Positions 56,217-64,000 of a stretch of 64,000 bases of DNA are shown in pieces. The stretch is from contig RQOL01000721.1 of the NCBI GenBank assembly GCA_013076295.1, positions 132,213-196,212 on the forward strand, in the 5' to 3' direction. The translations under genes and the position numbers were made by a program. Positions within the stretch are counted from its first letter, which is position 1. The number at the start of each line of letters is the position of its first letter. The notes under the pieces are model-generated. The model saw only the letters and a program-made list of their open reading frames with translations. It searched no databases and had not been told where the DNA came from. The stretch comes from Sanderia malayensis. Its lineage: Eukaryota; Cnidaria; Scyphozoa; Semaeostomeae; Pelagiidae.

Positions 56217-57610
56217 TCAAGACACACCATTCCCAGTCTTTTCTTTCCAGTATTTTAACTTGAGAGCATCTCTTATTTGGCCAGCTTTAGTTGAGCTCTC
56301 TGGAATCCTTCTGCAACTCGTCATGTGGAGAAGGTCACTGACAGCAGCTGGTGGTCTTTTTCTTCGAGTGCTTGGATCTAATGTCAAATCCCAAGCACTG
56401 AAGCATTTATCACTCACATCAATGCAAAGATTGTGCAAGATGATACATGCAAGGGACATTATTCGCACAGTTGGGACTTCAGATTCATTTTTGCGCTGTA
56501 ATATGCACCAACACCCTTTAAGTTGGCCGAAAGCTCCCTCCACAACCATGCGAGCCCTGCTCAAACGATAGCTAAAATATCTCTGTTGTTCAGTGAGAAC
56601 AGCACTACCATATGGCTTCATAAGCCATGGCATAAATGGAAAAGCAGAATCGCCGATCAGCATGGGGTATATCTCAACACCAGCATCTTTCTTGCAATAC
56701 TTTGGAACAAAGTCTCCATCAGAAATCTTTTGGTATAAGGTTGCGACTGAAAAATCATGGAGTCATGGTTGTTCCCAGGATATCCACTACTAGCCCACAA
56801 GAATTGATACTTGGCATTTGCTATTGCCATCACAATGATGGACTAGAAATTCTTGAAGTTGTGATATTCTTTGGCACTCTCAGCACCACCTTTCGGACAT
56901 TTAATCGGTATGTGGCAGCCATCAATAGCTCCAAAGCAGCATTGATATTGCCACTCTTGATCAAACAACTCCATAACCTCTTGCAAAGAATTGATGTCTG
57001 ATGGCATTTTTGAATCTACATATTCATGCCACATGCAATCAACAAGGGCTTCGCAGACTTCCTTGACAATCAAACAAACTGTTGCTTTACCTAAACCAAC
57101 CAGTTCAGCTATGGCGTGTAGGTAATCACCCCTGGCAAGCCTGTAAATACAAACAGCTATTCTCATCTCTGGTGACACTGGGTCTTCTGTAACCGATTCT
57201 TTCGCCAGTCTAGGTTTGATTTTGTTGACTATTAACAGGAATGTTGCTTTTGTAACACGAAAATTTTGTTTGAATCGTGTATCATCAAATTTTGTCCATA
57301 CCATATTCCACCAGCCTTGAATTCTCGGCAGACGCTTGCATCTCCTTGTTGTGGGCCTTCTTTCTGAAGAAAGGTGCAGAAGGAGCACAAGTTGAAAAGA
57401 CAGAGCAACTCTCGTTCGCCACATTCTGTGCATTTCCATGAAAATCCGCATCCTTGTTTGCTTCTTCCGTTTAATTTGATTTCCACGATTGCTCCTTGCC
57501 AATATTTGTGAATAAACAAGCAGAGATGTTTTTGAAGGCGCCATTTTGGAAAACTGTGAGTGAGGCACAGGGACGCAATGTAGTGAGTCTAAATTTAATT
57601 CGCCACGCAC
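56217..57610 (-). pseudogene. PIF/Harbinger DDE transposase, stop and frameshift
   Basis: First part 57610-56843: basic N-terminus, an HTH-like region (MRIAVCIYRLARGDYLHAIA, LVGLGKATVCLIVKEVCEAL) and first catalytic motif CFGAIDGCHIPIKCP. It ends at an in-frame TAG (56843-56845) after YHNFKNF, where relatives have Tyr-Ser. The frame continues with IIVMAIANAKYQFLWASSGY, then a frameshift at about 56680. The second part (56663-56217) has LIGDSAFPF (second Asp) and RARMVVEGAFGQLKG (catalytic Glu). All catalytic residues survive, so it is only recently inactive. The TAGs in both genes might alternatively mean readthrough, but the frameshifts argue for decay. Confidence 0.85.
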
Positions 57611-57740
57611 ATAATCCGCCGTCTAAACTCTCGCTGAGGCGCATTATTATTTGAAGCGCTCTACAGGCACATTATGGGCGCATCAATGATAATTTAATTC
57701 GCTTCGCCCATAATGCGCCGTCTAAACTATGCGTAAGTCA

Positions 57741-60165
57741 TATGGCAAAGCTATCATGGCCCGACATGAAAAGGTTTTGTGAACTGGCTGATGATACTCT
57801 TCACAATTTTGAAGCCAGGTTTAAGGAATCATGTTCTCAGAGTGTAACAATGAAAGATGTTACAATATGGTATTGTTTGTTATATTTTTACTCTTCTCGT
57901 TGCATGTAACGACCTTTTTGGTCATCAATTATAATGTACAGCATTTTTTAGATTTTTTCTTATATTTGGAGCCATTTTCACAGGGAACGCAGTCACGTTA
58001 AACGAGCTGGAGAGCTGAACTTGGAGTCACTCAAGATGGATGGCTTTGACAAGAGCCTGTATAGATCATTGGCAAGATCATGTGGATGTGAATGCAGTTG
58101 GGCAGCATTGAAAATGGCTGTTATTCACAAGAGTATCCTTGATGAAGACCTCATAGTGAAGGAGGCAAGTACATGTTTTCATAGATAATATTTTGTGGGA
58201 GATTTTATTGATATAGTTTAATTTTTCTCAAATAAATCATTAATGAAAATTATAATTTCAGTTGCATTCTGGTTTGGATGGTATGTTTCCAGCAACAAGC
58301 ATGGAAAGTCTTCCAAAGGATGGATCAACTGGTTTCAACATTGTTGATCTCTTGAAAATGACTTGCGTATTCCAGGAAGAAATTTAGGCAACATTACATA
58401 GCAACAAGCATGCAGGTGAAAAGTTTATAAGATGGTTAAATATGATGGATGTGTTATGATAAATATGATAGCTAGTTCGTTTTTCATTGTTCTTTGGTAT
58501 ATGTTGTGTGAGTTGATATCGTAATGAAGTCATTGTTGCTCATTTTCCAAGTATTCTTGAAATATACACTGCTGCAAGATACTTGAAGCGCGACATTGAA
58601 GTGATGTCTGACCTGCAACTAAGTGAAGCAATCCTGTATCCTGGAGATCCTATCAAATGATCAACTAGTCCTTTGAAGCTTATGCTGGTAAAAACTGGTG
58701 ATGAAAGTCACTTGCTGCCATTCGAAATGCCCGAGCACATTCGCCAATGTGCTGCTGAAATTTATTGCGTCGTAAAAATAGGCAATTTGCCACATTTAAT
58801 TGCAAGAATTGCCTGTTTAGTTACCATTTTGTTTGCATAACAAGGAATGAAAGTGACCAATTGTTCGATGACTGCGGTTGCAAAGAGTTGATCAATGGAA
58901 GAGCAAGGTACATTTTTCTCTTGGACATATGACAATATTTATTCTACGTATCACTGAATTTGTAAGTTAGTAAGATTGTGATGCATTTTAACACCTAAAA
59001 TTGAATTTCAGGGTGAAATCATTCTGCAATGCCAAATTATTTCAAAACTTTTTATAACTTTGACTATTGTTGAGCTACAATTTAAGGCATGTCGCATATA
59101 TTGTATTGATAGATTGCATATATTGTATGTATGCTAACCAAATGAAGTTGCCATGTTGGGTCACTTAATAGTAATCAAGTTTTTTTATTCAGCAACTAAT
59201 GAAAGAGCTCTATGACGGTGACACTGCTTCGCGTAGATACACGAAGAACTACAAATATCTATTTCAGCTGAATTGTTTTCTTGGACAATTTTCAAATGAG
59301 CGTGTAAGTCACTTACTGAAGTTACACAAAAATAGAAAATACATACCTCTTATTGTTTATGGTGCATGACGCGTCTTTATATATATATATTATTTTAACG
59401 TTCTTGAGTTCTTGTTTGTAGTATTCTGTGCTAATTGATTGTTTGTGCGAGTGGCTGGACATTGTCCCTAAATCTGATCAACATATTTGTGGTGATAGTT
59501 TCTTCCTCAATGTTGTTATTACAGAGGTACGTTTCTTCTTTAGAATGTCATCACACTCTTTGGAATACTGGTCTCCACCCAGTTATATAGGAATTTCAAA
59601 TTTCGTGTAATTTTGTTCAACCTTTCTGTCGTACAGGTTTTGATCTTTCTCGTGGAAAAAGAATGTCTGGTGACAAGACTGAACGCTGAACGCATTGTGG
59701 ACGGTGTGTTCCATCAAGCTTCATAATGCATAATGCAATTGTATTTTGATCTAAGCATTGTGAATGTGATCTTTGTCATGACATGATATGTGAATCGCTT
59801 GTGAATGGCTATTTTACATGTATTATTTATTGAATTGTTGCCATGCATGAATCATGTTGTTACTATAGGTACTATTATGTTCTATTCACCTATAAATGAC
59901 TGGTGGTTTGTTATTTTGTGCTTGTTTTTTGAACACTTTGTGGATATCATGCGGACGAATGTGAAGATTTTGTTGCCACTAATCATTTCATTTGCTAAAG
60001 TACTAAGTTATCATGAAATTTACCGAGTGAGATTATGTTGTAATTCCTACTACGTTTGGATGAAACCAGTCATTCCCTGTGAAGCAATTGTGCTGCTTCT
60101 TCACGTCATGTATGGGGCAAAATTGTTACCCCGAGTTTGGGTAAGTCTACATTACTTTACTTGAT
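57741..60165 (+). other. Exon-like fragments of an unrecognised intron-rich gene
   Basis: Stretches with coding character and splice-like borders: MAKLSWPDMKRFCELADDTL (57741-57870), HVKRAGELNLESLKMDGFDK to LIVKEA (57984-58165), LHSGLDGMFPATSMESLPKD (58261-58387, stop TAG), PSILEIYTAARYLKRDIEVM (58533-58658, TGA) continuing KLMLVKTGDESHLLPFEMPE, QLMKELYDGDTASRRYTKNY (59194-59303) and VLIDCLCEWLDIVPKSDQHI (59425-59526, donor GTACGT; acceptor near 59637). Stops show decay. The segment near 58550-58760 has a faint OTU-protease flavour, which I do not trust. No family is assigned. Confidence 0.4.
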
Positions 60166-60169
60166 TAAG

Positions 60170-61020
60170 ATGTTAATTGAAATAATGCTAAAGCTAACAT
60201 ATATCACTTCATTACTGCTAAAGGGATATTAATTTGCCATGTTTAAAGTACAACAATGCAATATCAACAATGCATCCCGCAGGATTGAAACATGCTTTTC
60301 AACTATCTCAACAAAGTTGCAATTGCTATTGCTATTGCTTCAAGGTACGATTTCGAAACCAAAAAAACTCTCGAGTTTCTTCATTGTTGCATTTTGCTGG
60401 TCATTCACTTGACTGTTTATATCTTCATATTGCACATATGACGATATGCTGTATGCTTTGCAGCAAGCTGAAGAACAAATTAATAAAACTCTAAACTGTA
60501 GGTACTGATGCAGAAACATATGCATAAAAATATTCATATTTCTCCATGTGGTACATACATTTGTGATTACGCCAATGGAAGCGATCAACTAAGAACTTAG
60601 TATGCTTGAAAAATGCAGCATCTCGGTTGAGACAATATGCATGCAAATTGCAACAGTTGTCATAGATTATGGTTCGTGGGGTGGAAAAGAAATATAACAT
60701 TACTTTATAGTGACAAGATTTTTTTTCAGATTAAGATCAGTATGTCAAGACCTTTTATTACCTTTAACAAAACGGGAACGAAATGCAGAAAAGGGTACAT
60801 TTGGAGACTCGTGAGCATCCATGGCTTGAAATCCATAATTGAAACCTATGGTAAAACATGCAAAATAAGAACGAGCAACAAGCATCAAATTATATAAACA
60901 TCGTCACCGTTCAAATATCAACAACCAACGCAATGTGACCCACCATGAGGACAGTAAATGATAAAAATTCCAGGAGTTAAGGTTGGGTGACCCAAGCTCT
61001 TTTTCGTGTAACTATCTTCT
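60170..61020. other. Region without recognised features
   Basis: AT-rich with short overlapping ORFs on both strands and no domain resemblance. Some may be further decayed exons of the preceding gene. Confidence 0.4.
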
Positions 61021-61028
61021 TTTGAAGT

Positions 61029-61379
61029 TCAGAAGTCAAGCTCAAATGATCCTCGTTGCCTGCATACAGGTAATGTTGGAAAGAAAGAACGAGGATCTTC
61101 TTTTCCCACTGAAGATTCACCAGCCACACTCTCCACAACAAATGTGCTAATTGATATTTGCATCAGCCAATCAAACAATTTTTGCCATGCCAGAGGCAAA
61201 CAGTCACCAGGAAGACCACTCAAAACATCGTATAGAAATGGTACTTCGTGACGTAGAGCAATTAAGAGGGCTGGACTGGCTTTCACATTAACCAGGCAGA
61301 GATTAGTAAGTAAATTCCTGCATGCATCACTTGGATGAATATAAGAGCACACTGGACTTTTACTGCAAATGCAAAGCAA
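61029..61379 (-). pseudogene. Fragment of a KDZ-associated cysteine-rich gene (second copy)
   Basis: The minus frame contains CICSKSPVCSYIHPSDACRN and ALRHEVPFLYDVLSGLPGDC, then PLAWQKLFDWLMQI. The SPVCSYI element has a counterpart in the plus-strand gene at 50250-50290 (SPVSSYVPGSIVIESII), so it looks like part of a second, inverted relative of the gene at 47760. It abuts the interspersed repeat copy at 61405. Weak assignment. Confidence 0.4.
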
Positions 61380-61404
61380 AAAACTGCTTATCTGCTTGAC
61401 AGGA

Positions 61405-62090
61405 ATCTAATATATATATTCTGCGGAGTCACGTGATGACGCACTTTCCTTGCCAAAAACAATGGATTCGACCCGAAACAATAGGTCGAAGGCCCAAATA
61501 CAATGGGCCGAAACCGCAAACCGTGTGATCACAAAGGATTTTTTGTATGTGGGTATATGGCAATGAAATTCACAATGAATGTTTAGTTTATTAATTTAAC
61601 CAGGGTAATGGATTTTGTTTTTCGATTTTCTCCCTAATTATTGAATTATTCCATTAATTATTCTGCTAATTGTGCTATCACGAAAAAACTACGGTTTACG
61701 CTGGCGAAACTTCCAAATTTGCGTCCCGAACTCCATTTTCGAACAGAGTATTTGCTCTTCACGTGACCCGTTTCGCCTTTTGCTGTAATTTGATTGGCTC
61801 TTTCGCAACTTCACGTGAACTGTCACACGTATTTCGTTATCATGCAAATTTGCCCTCGGGTTGAACAGCAGGTACTTTTGGAGAAGACGCGTGTTTTTGT
61901 TTTGCACACAAAGGATAACTGGGCGCCTTTCAAAGTGTTTTACGACCTGAATTATCTTTGCAAAGACTTGCTAATTGTTTGAGAGACCTCTGTAAAATTA
62001 CAGGAAACAATTCACAACACAGGTGATAGCTTTGTTTTGTTTTTTGAGTGAGATAGTTGTAGTTTAGGAAGTAGGCGACCGCCATTGTTG
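61405..62090 (-). repeat. Interspersed repeat family, copy 2
   Basis: Inverted relative of 13822-14518 at roughly 90 percent identity by eye, with the same AT-rich end (TCTAATATATATATTCTGCG) and the same CACGTGA-containing blocks. In this copy the short tract after GAAACAATAGGTCGAAGGCC differs (AAATACAATGGGCCGAAACC). Confidence 0.8.
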
Positions 62091-62171
62091 CTTCGGCATG
62101 CTTGCGACGCTTAGGCCTAATGTAAACAAACCCAAAGTTTTAATAAACAAATTATGATAAGGGGTTATCAG

Positions 62172-62640
62172 GCGAGCGAAGCGAGCCAAACTGTTGCAAG
62201 AGTAGTAGACAGAGGCATGAGCGTAAGCGAATGCAGCGCACGAAGTGCGCCAACCACAGGCGAGCGCAGCGAGCTAACCCATTGTACGTTGGGTTGAAAG
62301 GGGCATGAGCGTAGGCGAATGCAGCGCACGAAGTGCGCCCTATCAATCAATGTTTCTTGATAATAGATAGACAGGCGAGCACAGCGAGCTAACCCATTGT
62401 AAGTGGGGTTGAAAGGGGCATGAGCGTGAGCGAATGCAGCGCACGAAGTGCGCCAACCACAGGCGAGCGCAGCGAGCTAACCCATTGTAAGTGGGGTTGA
62501 AAGGAGCATGAGCTTGAGCGAATGCAGCGCACGAAGTGCGCCAACCACAGGGAGCACAGCGAGCTAACCCATTGTAGGTGGGGTTGAAAGGGGCATGAGC
62601 GTCAGCGAATGCAGCGCACGAAGTGCGCCAACCACAGCGA
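62172..62640 (+). repeat. 88-bp GC-rich tandem repeat, five units
   Basis: Units begin CAGGCGAGCGCAGCGAGC at about 62171, 62259, 62371, 62459 and 62549 and contain GCGAATGCAGCGCACGAAGT. The third interval is lengthened by 24 bases of unrelated sequence (CTATCAATCAATGTTTCTTG). Each unit contains short palindromic blocks (GCGCACGAAGTGCGC, GCGAGCGCAGCGAGC). It is the most CpG-rich stretch of the window. The ORFs across it are artefacts. Confidence 0.92.
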
Positions 62641-62659
62641 GCGTACACGAGTGCCCCCG

Positions 62660-62880
62660 GCTAGTGTTCTCATATTCTGCTTGTATCCATTCGTATATAT
62701 CCCTTACGGCTGAATATTCACCACTCAATTTTATTTCCATTTGCACCAAATCATCGTCAGATAGCTTTCCTTTTCCTCCAAGATGCACCGACGTTGACCA
62801 TATCTCCACAAGATTTCTGGTCTTAGAATCCTGTATGGCAAGTCTATCGATAAAGAAACTGAAAGAAAAAACAATAATCT
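62660..62880 (-). other. Exon-like fragment, unknown gene
   Basis: On the minus strand, after an acceptor-like TTTTTTCTTTCAG (about 62862-62874), the frame reads FFIDRLAIQDSKTRNLVEIW, then GGKGKLSDDDLVQMEIKLSG and IYEWIQAEYENTSRG. It has good coding character and no stop until the tandem repeat. Possibly a further exon of the fragment at 61029-61379. Confidence 0.4.
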
Positions 62881-63692
62881 TTAATGGGACACACATTGGA
62901 TAAAGCAACTGCCTAAAAGTAAATATAACACATTAAAAATATGTGACAACATACGAAGTTCTTTTTACAATTTGATGATGACGATCTTTATCACTAGTAA
63001 GAAGCAATAACTGCTTCCGGAAGCCCAGACTAGTACCATCACAAGCAAACAATGACGTCTGGAGTTGGTCCACAATGGCTGCAGATGTTCTTGCTATTAT
63101 CTTGCTATATTAAGAATTATCTTGCTATTTTTGGTGAAAAAGTTCGCGACGCAAAATCTTCAGGTTGTTAGCAAAATCTCCAGATTTTAATAAAGAAACA
63201 TTTTAAATATCCATGTTTTTAAGCTTGGGAGGTTGGCAGGTCTGCAGTCCCACTCGCCCAGTTCGAAATTGAGAATTGGGACGCGAGTGTGAGAATACGA
63301 AAACAATGTCGTTGAATGACATAACAAAGCAATTTTTGTTGTCAATCAAAGTATTACGCGGGAATAAATGATGATGCCCAAAAGAATTGGCGCTCTTTTA
63401 TTCATTCTTGCTTTGATCTGCTGCTTTCATGACCACATTGTTTCCTATTGAATATTGTTTCCTGTTGAAGATTATTACCGAATATTGTAAAGATTATATA
63501 GTATCACGATTGGCACAGTAACTCAAGACAGAAAAACAAAAAGAAGACGAGTGTATTTTATGCAATGGCAGAGATGAAGAAAGGAAGGTAATATCGACAA
63601 TAATGAAGAAAGGTAACACATGGGAGGTAAGGTTCTATAAATATTTCAAAACTGCATCCATAAATCTTAATGTGAATTTATCATGCACCCTG

Positions 63693-63791
63693 CCGTGATA
63701 ACTCGATAAAGCCCCTCTTCTGGATTAAGACCCCCCCTCAAAATCAGTCTGAAACATGGAATTTAAAAAAAGCCTAATTGAATTATCACGG
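63693..63791. mobile_element. Short MITE-like sequence (99 bp)
   Basis: Inverted ends CCGTGATAA (63693-63701) and TTATCACGG (63783-63791). Inside is CTCGATAAAGCCCC, similar in layout to the CTCGATTAAACGCCCC of the MITE at 26300. TA follows on the right but not on the left, so no clean target duplication. Confidence 0.5.
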
Positions 63792-63835
63792 TAAGTGCGA
63801 TTTAGCTATTTATTTCGATATTCACGGAAAAACAA

Positions 63836-64000
63836 TGGAACCCCGCCTAATGACCATCTCGTTAATACGGACACCTCGTTATTACAACCACTTCTTTTGC
63901 TACGAAGAAACGGCTATACATACATAGTCTTAATCAGCCTACCAAGAAAACTCTGTTAATGTGGCCTCCAGTTATTACGGCCAATTTTCTGTGGCCCGTT
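63836..64000 (+). mobile_element. Pogo/Tigger-like MITE end, cut by window
   Basis: It starts TGGAACCCCGCCTAATGACC and has GTTAATACGGACACCTCGTT, a sequence type I know from pogo/Tigger-like MITE termini in invertebrates (CAGTGGAACCCC...). It runs into the window edge, so the other terminus is not visible. Confidence 0.5.

Larger units (their letters stand above)
54550..57732. mobile_element. PIF/Harbinger element, nested
   Basis: The ends read GGCATAGCTTAGACGGCGCA and (right, reverse) GCATAGTTTAGACGGCGCAT, with subterminal repeats of AATTAAATTCGC / GCGCATTATGGGCG type at 54570-54770 and 57595-57720. GTA occurs on both sides (54547-54549, 57733-57735), fitting the 3-bp duplications of Harbingers. 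It carries a Myb/SANT-like gene on + and a DDE transposase on -, the two-gene set of the superfamily. It separates exon-like sequence at 54104-54430 from that at 57741-58165. Confidence 0.88.

Noticed and set aside
58533..58760. OTU-type protease exon
   Set aside because: Only a vague similarity (EIYTAARYLKRDIEVMS); the catalytic Cys and His motifs could not be found.
62152..62648. Cys/Arg-rich minus-strand ORFs with repeated LARCA motifs
   Set aside because: They translate the 88-bp tandem repeat in several frames, an expected artefact of a unit length that keeps frames open.

Overview
This is animal nuclear DNA, most likely from a marine invertebrate and best guessed as an anthozoan cnidarian. 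The reasons are AT-rich sequence, short GT-AG introns, no operons or Shine-Dalgarno context, and a mix of repeat families (two-gene THAP/YqaJ transposons, DIRS, a GIY-YIG Penelope-like element, MULE, an intron-containing Helitron, PHD-endonuclease LINEs) that I associate with cnidarian genomes. That assignment is inference. I found no confident single-copy host gene. The window is a stack of mobile elements nested in one another and in decayed repeat-borne genes.

Layout. 1-1477: one end of an ISL2EU-like THAP/DDE transposon cut by the window edge. 1.7-7.3 kb: an interspersed repeat, a MULE scrap, a hAT (TTF/DUF4371-like) transposase with three in-frame stops, and a broken kinase-like gene. 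8.5-13.2 kb: an integrase-core fragment invaded by a complete two-gene ISL2EU-like transposon (262-bp TIRs with one mismatch, AT target duplication, THAP-DDE transposase plus divergent SAP-SWIM-YqaJ nuclease). 13.2-13.8 kb: a 247-bp near-perfect hairpin insertion and a separate 51-bp perfect palindrome. 13.8-14.5 kb and 61.4-62.1 kb: two inverted copies of one interspersed repeat. 14.7-23.4 kb: an uncharacterised repeat-encoded gene split by a 6958-bp MULE (9-bp target duplication, PHD/FLYWCH/MULE gene), itself invaded by an inverted Penelope pair with a 15-bp target duplication. 24.6-27.6 kb: a LINE carrying a 314-bp TA-flanked MITE inside its reverse transcriptase.

29.9-34.7 kb: a DIRS-type tyrosine-recombinase retrotransposon with nested inverted repeats and an internally deleted recombinase. 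34.8-47.67 kb: a Helitron with three introns, a minisatellite, a candidate accessory ORF and a textbook 3' end (GC hairpin plus CTAG|T). Its accessory ORF is split by a LINE that has lost its whole reverse transcriptase. 47.7-61 kb: intron-rich exons of a cysteine-rich gene of the type found with KDZ transposases, a SWIM/YqaJ nuclease gene lacking its usual active-site Asp, and a nested PIF/Harbinger element (54.55-57.73 kb). 62-64 kb: an 88-bp tandem repeat, an exon-like fragment and two MITE ends.

Relations. Each DNA transposon carries its own transposase and usually a partner gene (YqaJ nuclease or Myb-like protein). Most coding regions are disabled, several by stops that look like C-to-T changes (CGA to TGA, CAG to TAG). 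Nesting gives a relative order: the ISL2EU element at 8.9 kb, the hairpin, the MITE, the Penelope unit and the LINE in the Helitron are each younger than what they interrupt.
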